Assembly: GCF_026126425.1 (NCBI RefSeq)
Contig: NZ_JAFMPW010000019.1
Location: 1-53,482 of the forward strand
Length of the DNA stretch: 53,482 nucleotides
From: Muriicola sp. Z0-33
GTDB lineage: Bacteria > Bacteroidota > Bacteroidia > Flavobacteriales > Flavobacteriaceae
Direction: 5' to 3'
In this document: positions 44,079 through 51,421 of the stretch, piece after piece
Layout of the letters: every line of letters begins with the position of its first letter
Numbering within the stretch: the stretch's first letter is position 1
Position numbers and translations under genes: made by a program
Notes under the pieces: generated by a model
Told to the model about the DNA's origin: nothing
The model's input: the letters and a program-made list of their open reading frames with translations, nothing else
The model's database searches: none

Positions 44079-45203
44079 TTACTGTGTTTTAGGGGCTTCT
44101 TCATAGATCTTTACGGCCATTCCAGTATACGCACCAATCAAGGGTTTTGACATAATTGTAGTCCCGTCAGGAATTTCTTTAAGAACGACTCTTTTCTCAG
44201 AGAAATAAACCGGATTAACATCAATCAAATCCAGGATGGAATCCTTAACGACAAAAATCTGGTTGTTTTCCAAAAGGAGATTCCTGTCTATTTCAATAGC
44301 GTTGTCTTCTTGCTTTGCATTTAAGCTTGCCTCCAGGTACATGCCTTCTTTAAGCGTATTGTCGCTCACTTCAATAAAGGCTTTTATTGTCTGCGAAGCC
44401 TGATCTACACTTCCGTTTATTCTTGTCACTTTACCTTTATAGGTTCTGGTCTTATCCAAATTGGTTAAATCAACAGCTTCCCCAACTCTCAATAAGTCGC
44501 TATAGGTCTTTCCTATAGCAACTTCCAATTCATAAACATCTGTATTTATGAATTCGCCCAGCTTCTGACCCGCTCGTACCAAGGTGCCCTCAGTTACAAG
44601 TGCCTCGGTTAGTACTCCGGAAAAAGGTGCCGAAATTCTATACTTGGACAATCGTTGTTCCTGGTTTTTTACATTGTAATAGGTAGTTAATATTCCCCTT
44701 CCAGTAATAAAGAACTTTTCCTTTTCAGAGGTCATTTCCGGTAAAGCCGGAGTACTTTTGGCCATATCAAAACCGTTTAGGTATGCCTGCCACTTAGGAT
44801 AGATATCAGGATAGTCTAATCTGAGATCTGGCATTACGGAGGTAAGTTGGTTATAGAGATTACTTTTGGAGGATTGTACCCCAGCAGCATATTCCGAAGC
44901 ATCAATTCTGATTATTGCTTCTCCTTTTCGATATTCTTGTCCAGGTTTAAACAGTTTGCTGCCTTTTCTGAAAACTCCCTGTACTTCAGAGTACAATTCA
45001 ACTCTTCTTTTAGCAATAAGATTTCCGTTGGCCGGAACAATAATAGCCACGGCACCATTTTCAACCACTTCGGTAAAAACGGTTTTAACTACTTTTTCTG
45101 CTTTTGGTTTGAAGCTTTTTTTGTTTGCAATTATATTTCTAGCCATAAATACAGCCCCTATAATCAATAATACTCCAAGGATTGATAAAATAATTTTTCT
45201 CAT
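44079..45203 (-). CDS. RND periplasmic adaptor (membrane fusion protein)
   Basis: This 374-residue protein has an N-terminal anchor (ILSILGVLLIIGAVFMARNI) and then the barrel-sandwich hybrid: VPANGNLIAKRRVELYSEVQ near 57-76, and ISAPFSGVLTEALVTEGTLV near 190. A short coiled-coil region (about 110-180) and the beta-barrel domain also show. It links the RND pump to the outer membrane channel. Its start overlaps the marR stop by four bases (ATGA). Lack of a lipobox suggests anchoring by the transmembrane helix. Confidence 0.9.
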   Translation of the reverse strand: MRKIILSILGVLLIIGAVFMARNIIANKKSFKPKAEKVVKTVFTEVVENGAVAIIVPANGNLIAKRRVELYSEVQGVFRKGSKLFKPGQEYRKGEAIIRIDASEYAAGVQSSKSNLYNQLTSVMPDLRLDYPDIYPKWQAYLNGFDMAKSTPALPEMTSEKEKFFITGRGILTTYYNVKNQEQRLSKYRISAPFSGVLTEALVTEGTLVRAGQKLGEFINTDVYELEVAIGKTYSDLLRVGEAVDLTNLDKTRTYKGKVTRINGSVDQASQTIKAFIEVSDNTLKEGMYLEASLNAKQEDNAIEIDRNLLLENNQIFVVKDSILDLIDVNPVYFSEKRVVLKEIPDGTTIMSKPLIGAYTGMAVKIYEEAPKTQ

Positions 45204-45676
45204 AAGGTATTTTGTAATGAAACTGTTTTAGCTTCAAAATTTATCTGAATTTTCTTCAATATTTCAATAATAGTGTGCTTCTCCTGATCAGAAATGCCAT
45301 TTTCCATCACTTCTAAAATATGTTTTATTACCGGCCTGGTATTTTTAAAAAGCAGCCGTCCTTTCTCAGTTAAATAAACTTTATTTATCCTCTTATCACG
45401 TTTGCTCTGTATTCGTACAATAACTTCTTTTCTTTCCATGGTAGCAAGCAATCGGGCCAGAGAAGATTTATCCCGATAGGTAAGCAAGGCCAATTCGTTT
45501 TGTGGCAGCCCATCCTCATCATGCAATTTTTTCAGAATAATCATTTGCTCCTTGGTAATATCCAAGCCTGCAGTATCAAAGGCCTCCTGCAAATGATAAT
45601 CCACCATCTTGACCGTTTTTCCGATCCAGGGGCCTATTGATCTTTCAAAGTCAATTACTTCCTCCTCATTTTTCAT
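45200..45676 (-). CDS. MarR-family transcriptional regulator
   Basis: This 158-residue winged-helix protein has the MarR layout. ITKEQMIILKKLHDEDGLPQ near 42 starts the HTH, KSSLARLLATMERKEVIVRI near 72 is the recognition helix and wing region, and KRDKRINKVYLTEKG near 95 is the wing. It is the first gene of the efflux operon and presumably represses it in the absence of ligand. The ATG at 45676 lies a few bases after the predicted promoter, so the mRNA has almost no leader. A perfect palindrome upstream is the probable binding site. Confidence 0.9.
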   Translation of the reverse strand: MKNEEEVIDFERSIGPWIGKTVKMVDYHLQEAFDTAGLDITKEQMIILKKLHDEDGLPQNELALLTYRDKSSLARLLATMERKEVIVRIQSKRDKRINKVYLTEKGRLLFKNTRPVIKHILEVMENGISDQEKHTIIEILKKIQINFEAKTVSLQNTL

Positions 45677-45680
45677 TTGG

Positions 45681-45688
45681 CGAAACTA
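45681..45688 (-). promoter_or_regulatory. -7 element of the marR efflux operon (TAGTTTCG)
   Basis: TAGTTTCG on the - strand matches seven of eight bases of TAnnTTTG, with the transcription start predicted near 45677. That lies at the marR ATG, so the transcript would be nearly leaderless. Confidence 0.4.
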
Positions 45689-45703
45689 GGGAATTATAAT
45701 TTA

Positions 45704-45717
45704 GTTGCATATGCAAC
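45704..45717. promoter_or_regulatory. Probable MarR operator (perfect palindrome)
   Basis: GTTGCATATGCAAC is a perfect 14-base palindrome, 28 bases upstream of the marR start. It spans about -27 to -40 relative to the predicted transcription start, so a bound repressor would block the promoter. MarR dimers bind palindromes of this kind and often autoregulate. Confidence 0.65.
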
Positions 45718-45772
45718 CAATGTTAAAAGTATCATAATTCTTGTTTATATTATTTAGAGTATTGGGTAAACA

Positions 45773-45800
45773 AAAAGGGATGCAATCACGCATCCCTTTT
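45773..45800. terminator. Intrinsic terminator after the leucine-rich-repeat gene
   Basis: AAAAGGGATGC (45773-45783) pairs perfectly with GCATCCCTTTT (45790-45800), an 11-pair stem with a six-base loop. A and T runs are built into the stem. It lies 35 bases after the stop of the leucine-rich-repeat gene (- strand) and also upstream of marR, insulating the two units. Confidence 0.8.
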
Positions 45801-45834
45801 AACCAAACTAACTAAACTATAAAGTCAACTATTA

Positions 45835-46710
45835 CTAATCTATATCGTCCTCAAATTTTGTATCAGCCATTCTCGTTCTCGAGAAATCAACATTTTTTAA
45901 ATCTATCTTAATCTTATCCTTGTCGTAATCAAATACAAGGAAACTTCTGGATTCCATCTCCTCAAGGTTCTCAAAGGAATTAAAATTATTGTTTTGTATT
46001 TGCAGAATTTCCAGGCTTGCCATTTGTCCAAACTCTTTTGGTATAGCACCTCCTAATTGATTATTGGCCAAAACCAGCTCTTTTAGTTCCACTAAATTAC
46101 CAAGTTCTTCAGGTATTTCACCAAAGAGGGTATTTTCAAAAAGCCCCAGGCTTTCTAATCCCACAAGGTTGCCTAAAGTCTCCGGTATTCTACCTATTAT
46201 GCTATTACTTGAAAGATTAAGAACTTTAAGCTTTGTATTCTCCCCAATACTGTTCGGAATCCTTCCTGAAATAAAATTATTAAAAGCTGTTAGCTCTTCA
46301 AGACGGGTCAGTTTTCCAATATCAGATGGCAGAGCACCCTTAATTCTATTCATCTCTATTTTTAGTACTACTAAATTTGAAAGTTCTACGATAGAAGGGG
46401 GTATTTGCCCGCTTATATTGTTAAATGCAAGGTTCAGGCTTTTTAGATATTTGAGACTACCGATGCTCTCTGGCAGTGTCCCCACCAAATTATTCCTGAA
46501 AAGATTTATTTCTGTGACCTGGTTATTAACTACTTTAACCCCATACCATTTAGCTACCGGTTCTTCTAGGTTCCATTTTTTTACCCAGTTATTCCCCTGG
46601 GTGCTTTCGTGGAAGTCTAGCAAGGCTGATCTTTCCTGCTCGGAAACCTGCGCCTTAAGCACATGACCTGCGAAGAAAACCAATATGAATATAAGAAGCA
46701 GTTTTTTCAT
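45835..46710 (-). CDS. Secreted leucine-rich-repeat protein
   Basis: I chose ATG 46710 (291 residues), giving a signal peptide MKKLLLIFILVFFAGHVLKA; the longer frame adds nine residues. A plant-type N-cap (LLDFHESTQGNNWVKKWNLE) precedes about seven to eight leucine-rich repeats of the LxxLxLxxNxLxGxIPxxLG type, running from about 70 to 245. Such repeats resemble those of plant LRR receptors and bind proteins or glycans. No type IX sorting domain is seen; the C-terminus (RTRMADTKFEDDID) is short and acidic. It is monocistronic, with its own terminator. Function is unknown beyond likely surface or periplasmic binding. Confidence 0.83.
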   Translation of the reverse strand: MKKLLLIFILVFFAGHVLKAQVSEQERSALLDFHESTQGNNWVKKWNLEEPVAKWYGVKVVNNQVTEINLFRNNLVGTLPESIGSLKYLKSLNLAFNNISGQIPPSIVELSNLVVLKIEMNRIKGALPSDIGKLTRLEELTAFNNFISGRIPNSIGENTKLKVLNLSSNSIIGRIPETLGNLVGLESLGLFENTLFGEIPEELGNLVELKELVLANNQLGGAIPKEFGQMASLEILQIQNNNFNSFENLEEMESRSFLVFDYDKDKIKIDLKNVDFSRTRMADTKFEDDID

Positions 46711-46897
46711 AAAAATATAGATTTGGAAAAAGCGCATAATCGCTATAATTTTATCCTATAATCTAATAAAGAATTACCTTACAAAAATAACGTAAATAGC
46801 TGATAAAATGCACATTTAATCGATGAACGGTCAATTTTTGTTGTGAAACAGCTTTTTAGTGTTGTGTAGCATTTTACGATTTGGATAAAAAGTGTAT

Positions 46898-48811
46898 TTA
46901 TCCCAGACTTTCCAACTCAATGGAAATTTTTTCCCACTTCGTCATCAACTTCTCCAGCTCATTTTTCTTATTCTGATATCCATTAAAAAAATCGGGCTTT
47001 GAAATAGTCGCATCATAGTTCATTAAAAGCTCATGATCTATGGCTGCAACTTCCTTTTCCAAGGTGGCGATTTCTCTTTCAACGGCACGCATAGAGTTTT
47101 TTAATGACTTTAATTTCTTCTGTGTTTGATAATCCTGATCTTTCTTTACAACTTTTGTTTTAAGGCTGCTATCTTTCTGCTTTTTCTCGATCTCTCTAAA
47201 ATTTTCAACCGCACGCTGATCCAGATAGTAATTAATATCTCCCAGGTATTCCTTTATTTTTTTATCTCTGAACTCATAAACCTTGTTAGTAAGACCCTGG
47301 AGAAAATCCCTGTCATGCGAAACCAGAATTAATGTGCCGTTAAAATTCTGCAGTGCCTGCTTTAAAACGTTTTTGGAACGGATATCCAAATGATTAGTAG
47401 GCTCATCCATTATCAAAACATTAAAGGGTTGTAATAGCATTTTAGCCAAAGCCAGTCTATTGCGTTCTCCCCCTGAGAGCACTCTGACATATTTCTCCAC
47501 ATCATCCCCGCTAAAGAGAAAAGAGCCTAAAATATCCCTTACTTTGCTTCTGTTGGTTTCATTTGCCGCATCTATCATTGTATCCAACACCGTCTTATTA
47601 CCGTCCAGATATTCTGCCTGATTCTGCGCGAAATAGCCTATTTGAACATTATGGCCGTGTTTTAAATGCCCTTCATAGTCCAATTCATCTACCATTATTT
47701 TTGCCAGGGTAGTTTTACCCTGGCCGTTCTGCCCTACGAAAGCCGTCTTGCTATCTCGCTCCAATAACAAGTTTATATTCTTAAGGACTTCTTTCTTCCC
47801 ATAGCTTTTGGAAAGTTGTTCAATTTCAAATATTACTTTGCCAGGGGTAACCGAAACTGGAAAACGCAATTTCATTACGGCATTATCTTCATCATCTACT
47901 TCAATCCGTTCTAATTTGTCTAGTTTTTTTATCAGCGACTGGGCCATAGCTGCTTTGGAAGATTTTGCCCTGAACTTTTCGATCAGCCTCTCTGCCTGTT
48001 GAATTTCCCTATCCTGATTTTTTTGGGCATTGCGCTGCTGCTCTTTCATTTCTTCGCGCAGCTCTAAGTATTTTGTATAGGGTTTGTTGTAATCGTAAAT
48101 GCGGCCAAGTGATATTTCAATCGTCCGATTGGTAACATTGTCTAAAAACATTTTATCGTGAGAAACAATTACCACTGCTCCTGGAAAATTTTTGAGGAAT
48201 TGCTCGAGCCATATAATAGATTCAATATCCAGGTGATTCGTAGGCTCATCCAGTAGCAAGACATCATTGTTCTGCAACAACAATTTGGCTAATTCAATAC
48301 GCATTCTCCAACCCCCGGAAAAAGTATCGGTTTTCTTTGCAAAATCTTCACGCTTAAATCCAAGGCCCAAAAGTATCTTTTCCGTATCCCCCTGATAATT
48401 ATACCCACCTAAAATTTCATACCTGTGTGTACAGTCGTTCAGGTCTATGATCAGTTGGTTATAACTGTCGCTTTCATAATCTGTTTTCTCAGCCAGTTGG
48501 GTATTGATGCTATCTAACTGCTGTTCTAACTGTTTAATTTCTACAAAAGCCTGATAGGCTTCTTCTAATATGGTTCTTCCCTTTTCAAAATCTATGTCCT
48601 GCTTTAAAAAACCAATTTTCAGGTCCTTCTCGGCGGCAATAGTCCCTGAATCCGGACTCATTTCCTTAGAAAGCAGTTTTAACAATGTGGACTTTCCTGC
48701 ACCATTTTTACCAATCAGACCAACCCGGTCCCCGGAATTTAACCTGAAGGCTATTTCTTTAAATAAATACTCTCCTCCAAAGGAAACAGAAAGATTATGA
48801 ATATTAAGCAT
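46898..48811 (-). CDS. ABC-F family ATPase (Uup/YbiT-like)
   Basis: This 637-residue protein has two ABC domains and no membrane segments, which defines ABC-F. Walker A motifs are GKNGAGKST (about 34-42) and GQNGQGKTT (near 350). Signatures are FSGGWRMRIELAKLL and LSGGERNRLALAKML, and both Walker B regions contain LLDEPTNHLD or IMDEPTNHLD. An interdomain linker of charged helix (KEQQRNAQKNQDREIQQAER) and a C-terminal coiled coil (MRAVEREIATLEKEVAAIDH) also show. The family acts on ribosomes, in translation quality control or antibiotic resistance; which role applies here cannot be told. It diverges from the DUF983 gene. Confidence 0.93.
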   Translation of the reverse strand: MLNIHNLSVSFGGEYLFKEIAFRLNSGDRVGLIGKNGAGKSTLLKLLSKEMSPDSGTIAAEKDLKIGFLKQDIDFEKGRTILEEAYQAFVEIKQLEQQLDSINTQLAEKTDYESDSYNQLIIDLNDCTHRYEILGGYNYQGDTEKILLGLGFKREDFAKKTDTFSGGWRMRIELAKLLLQNNDVLLLDEPTNHLDIESIIWLEQFLKNFPGAVVIVSHDKMFLDNVTNRTIEISLGRIYDYNKPYTKYLELREEMKEQQRNAQKNQDREIQQAERLIEKFRAKSSKAAMAQSLIKKLDKLERIEVDDEDNAVMKLRFPVSVTPGKVIFEIEQLSKSYGKKEVLKNINLLLERDSKTAFVGQNGQGKTTLAKIMVDELDYEGHLKHGHNVQIGYFAQNQAEYLDGNKTVLDTMIDAANETNRSKVRDILGSFLFSGDDVEKYVRVLSGGERNRLALAKMLLQPFNVLIMDEPTNHLDIRSKNVLKQALQNFNGTLILVSHDRDFLQGLTNKVYEFRDKKIKEYLGDINYYLDQRAVENFREIEKKQKDSSLKTKVVKKDQDYQTQKKLKSLKNSMRAVEREIATLEKEVAAIDHELLMNYDATISKPDFFNGYQNKKNELEKLMTKWEKISIELESLG

Positions 48812-48852
48812 TTTTTGTGACTATGGTTACATATAGAAATAGAGTGATGCCC

Positions 48853-48860
48853 TATTTTTG
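48853..48860 (+). promoter_or_regulatory. -7 promoter element of the DUF983 gene (TATTTTTG)
   Basis: TATTTTTG is an exact match to TAnnTTTG. It overlaps the TTG codon at 48858, so that codon cannot be the start, which supports ATG 48876. No clear -33 element is present at the right distance. Confidence 0.5.
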
Positions 48861-48875
48861 TCAAAACTTTTGCAA

Positions 48876-49259
48876 ATGTTAAAAAAAGGAATGAAAGCCT
48901 ACAGTATTTTAACAGGAAGTTGTCCTAAATGCCATTCGGAAAGCATGTATGAGCATACTAATCCTTATCGCCTGGGCCACCTTTTTGATATGCACGAGCG
49001 TTGTTCTCATTGTAATACCAAATACAAGATAGAACCTTCTTTTTTTTACGGGGCCATGTACGTCAGCTATGCTGTGGGGATTGCATTTGCCGTAGCGGCC
49101 TTTGTAATTGCCTTCTTAATTTTTAGCGCCTCATTGATCAACACATTTATAGCCATCGTAGGCACTTTAATACTATTTATGCCCGTGATCATAAGAGTAT
49201 CAAGAAATATCTGGATTAATTTTTTCATTCATTACGACAAGAAAGCAGTAAAGGCCTGA
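48876..49259 (+). CDS. DUF983 family membrane protein
   Basis: I chose ATG 48876 (127 residues) because an exact -7 promoter element covers the upstream TTG. The N-terminal part has two C-x2-C knuckles, CPKCH near 16-20 and CSHCN near 43-47, probably a zinc ribbon. Two transmembrane helices follow (YVSYAVGIAFAVAAFVIAFL and TFIAIVGTLILFMPVIIRVS). This is the standard DUF983 plan; function is unknown. It converges on the FAD-dependent oxidoreductase gene with a 24-base gap. Confidence 0.85.
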   Translation: MLKKGMKAYSILTGSCPKCHSESMYEHTNPYRLGHLFDMHERCSHCNTKYKIEPSFFYGAMYVSYAVGIAFAVAAFVIAFLIFSASLINTFIAIVGTLILFMPVIIRVSRNIWINFFIHYDKKAVKA

Positions 49260-49283
49260 CCGTTGCGTCTATATACGACCAAC

Positions 49284-50339
49284 TCATCTATTATCATATT
49301 TTTTATAGAATCTGGCGATGTCCATTTCGGGCTGCAGCGGTTTATCATATTCAATAAGATTAAATAGTTGCTCTGCTACATAGGGTGCTATCATCACACC
49401 TCGCGATCCCATTCCATTAAGAACATACATATTCTTATGTTGCGGGTGTTGACCTACCAGTGGCCGCCTGTCTGTAACCGTTGGCCTGATTCCGGCTAAA
49501 TGCTCTTCTACATTGAAATCCACTTTGACGAATGCTTTTAACTTCTCTATGAGCTCTGACCTCGCTTCAGGGGTAGGAATATTGGTCTTGTCTTTCCATT
49601 TATATGTTGCGCCCACCCTGTAATAGTCGTCTCCTAGTGGAACGATAAAAACCCCTGATTTTACTATCATGTCTGCTTTGAGTTTCGGAGCTTTTATTTT
49701 TATTAACTCTCCTTTTGTCCCTGTAAGCGGAAGGTAGTTAAAAAATGGATTCTGGTGCAGACCAAACCCTTCAGCAAAAACTATACGTTTCGCTTTGATT
49801 GCATTATAACTTACAAAATTACTTTCTATTTTGAGGGCTGAATGAAGAAAGGTGCCTTGCTCTAATTTTCCACTTTTGTTTAAATAGTCCGTGTAGTTTT
49901 CTATTAACTCCTTTGTGGCGACCCGGCCTGTCCCTAGCACTTGTCCAAATCCAAAAGGTGCTTCGAGCCCCGGGTTATGGTTTTCCTTAATTTCATTAGA
50001 TAGAAAAGGCTGCAATGCAGGGGTATCAGCTGCCTGGAACCAGTTGTTCTGTTCTTCAATAGATGCAAATCTCCTCAATACAGGGAGCTTATGATCTAAT
50101 GTAACTCCCAATTTTTTCTCCAGGGCCGCATAAAATGGTTGTACCAAAGGCAATTGCTTATCGGCTTTCCAGGCAAGGGTAAACCTTTTCAGGATAACGG
50201 GATTATAAAGTCCGGCAGCCACAATAGAAGAGGTTTGGGAAGTATCACTGACCACCCTGAAAGATCTCCCATGTTTTTCCAGAGTTTCGGATAATGCAAC
50301 TCCGGCCAAGCCCAAACCTACAATTAAGTAATCCAGCAT
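49284..50339 (-). CDS. FAD-dependent oxidoreductase (DAO family)
   Basis: This 351-residue protein begins with a dinucleotide-binding fold: LIVGLGLAGVALSETLEKHG with GxGxxG at 8-13. FVPVG-type strands (VFIVPLGDDYYRVGATYKW near 223-241) and AGIRPTVTDRRPLVGQHPQH near 290-309 are typical of D-amino-acid-oxidase-like enzymes, as is NGMGSRGVMIAPYVAE near the C-terminus. It probably oxidises an amino acid or amine; related proteins include the FAD part of MnmC. Its substrate cannot be told. It is cytoplasmic and appears monocistronic. Confidence 0.85.
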   Translation of the reverse strand: MLDYLIVGLGLAGVALSETLEKHGRSFRVVSDTSQTSSIVAAGLYNPVILKRFTLAWKADKQLPLVQPFYAALEKKLGVTLDHKLPVLRRFASIEEQNNWFQAADTPALQPFLSNEIKENHNPGLEAPFGFGQVLGTGRVATKELIENYTDYLNKSGKLEQGTFLHSALKIESNFVSYNAIKAKRIVFAEGFGLHQNPFFNYLPLTGTKGELIKIKAPKLKADMIVKSGVFIVPLGDDYYRVGATYKWKDKTNIPTPEARSELIEKLKAFVKVDFNVEEHLAGIRPTVTDRRPLVGQHPQHKNMYVLNGMGSRGVMIAPYVAEQLFNLIEYDKPLQPEMDIARFYKKYDNR

Positions 50340-50395
50340 GGGACAAAGGTAGGGAAAGCGGCCCTGATTTAAACCAGGTTTAAACTCGTCGAAAT

Positions 50396-50428
50396 AAAAA
50401 ACGCCACATCCTGGGATGTGGCGTTTTT
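50396..50428. terminator. Intrinsic terminator after gldN
   Basis: CGCCACATC (50402-50410) pairs with GATGTGGCG (50415-50423) around a four-base loop, flanked by A-run and T-run (AAAAA and TTTTT). It lies 34 bases after the gldN stop and works in either direction, so it also separates gldN from the oxidoreductase gene, which lies downstream on the same strand. Confidence 0.85.
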
Positions 50429-50462
50429 ATATATGCTTTGAATTGGAATTAAGCATCAGGCA

Positions 50463-51365
50463 CTAATAGGCCCACATATCTTGTTCTCTATCCCTGATAG
50501 TTTCCTTGATACGTTTGGATTCCAGTAATTGGAACAAAGCGTTATCTGCGATGTATTCCTGAATTACACGGTCTCCATGGACATTGTCTTCTTTGTAAAT
50601 AGTACCGTTAAATCTCCTTGCATTCAACAACATATCAAAAGATATGGGTTGTGCAGAATTACGTTGGTTAAAGACCTTTGCATCGTGCAGAATCTGCCTG
50701 GCACTTGGAAGCCAAACCCAGAAAAGTTCTACTTTGGCATCCGCAGGATCCATTGATTCGTCATCTATAAAGTTAACGTCTGGTGCAACTGGTGCAATCC
50801 CCAACATGCGATATTTTAATTCTCCTTGTCGCTTATCAAAATACCATATTCCTTTAATACGATACTCTTCAATATCAGCGGCAGTAAGATCTCTTCGGTT
50901 GATGTATTCATCCGATAACTCTTCACCAGCATTGATTTGCTCATATCCTAAATCTGTAGTATCTACTTTCTGCAATGTAGCTTCCAGATCGCTAAATACT
51001 CTCTTTTCAGTAAAATAGGAATCTACATAAACATCAGTAAGCTTACCGCTTTTGATATTCTTAATAAAAACATCATATAAAGACCTTCTGTCTTTACCTA
51101 TATCTATAGTATCTAAAGGATAATATAAGGGAAAATTAACTCGCTCATCAAGATCTATTACTTCCCATACGGTTTTAGACCATAGGATATCCCTATCATC
51201 AACATAACCGTACTCCAAGTAAGTGTCATTATCCATAGCCTTCTGAGCTTCTGTCTTTTTACCAATATCCTGTGGTTTCTTGGCATTCAAGATATTTGCC
51301 TGCCCTAACATGGATATGGGTAACAATGTTACAGCTCCAATTAAAATTACATTCTTCCAATTCAT
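50463..51365 (-). CDS. gldN: Gliding motility / type IX secretion protein GldN
   Basis: This 300-residue protein has a signal peptide (MNWKNVILIGAVTLLPISMLG) and the GldN/PorN signature: YGYVDDRDILWSKTVWEVID near 52-71, NFPLYYPLDT, RRSLYDVFIKNIKSG near 93-107 and EYRIKGIWYFDKRQGELKYR near 166. GldN is a periplasmic ring component associated with GldK at the outer membrane, needed for type IX secretion and gliding. It is the last gene of the gldL-gldM-gldN run, followed by a strong terminator. Confidence 0.94.
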   Translation of the reverse strand: MNWKNVILIGAVTLLPISMLGQANILNAKKPQDIGKKTEAQKAMDNDTYLEYGYVDDRDILWSKTVWEVIDLDERVNFPLYYPLDTIDIGKDRRSLYDVFIKNIKSGKLTDVYVDSYFTEKRVFSDLEATLQKVDTTDLGYEQINAGEELSDEYINRRDLTAADIEEYRIKGIWYFDKRQGELKYRMLGIAPVAPDVNFIDDESMDPADAKVELFWVWLPSARQILHDAKVFNQRNSAQPISFDMLLNARRFNGTIYKEDNVHGDRVIQEYIADNALFQLLESKRIKETIRDREQDMWAY

Positions 51366-51371
51366 TTTATA

Positions 51372-51409
51372 TACTTTTAAAAGTACCGGGCAACACTAGT
51401 GTCGCCCGG
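51372..51409 (-). promoter_or_regulatory. Intercistronic hairpin between gldM and gldN
   Basis: On the - strand, CCGGGCGACA pairs with TGTTGCCCGG around the tetraloop CTAG (51386-51409), with one G-U pair. It is followed by a second perfect palindrome, TACTTTTAAAAGTA (51372-51385). It lies 12 bases after the gldM stop and before the gldN start. There is no clean U-run, so it is more likely an mRNA-processing or stability element or weak attenuator than a full terminator. Confidence 0.6.
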
Positions 51410-51421
51410 AATTTCTTACTA

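Noticed and set aside
44847-45231. Two overlapping plus-strand ORFs of more than 100 codons
   Set aside because: Both are antisense to the adaptor gene, and their serine/phenylalanine-rich translations look like shadow frames.
45835-46710. Type IX secretion sorting domain on the leucine-rich-repeat protein
   Set aside because: The C-terminus is short and acidic and lacks the conserved beta-sandwich and terminal lysine/arginine pattern of these domains.
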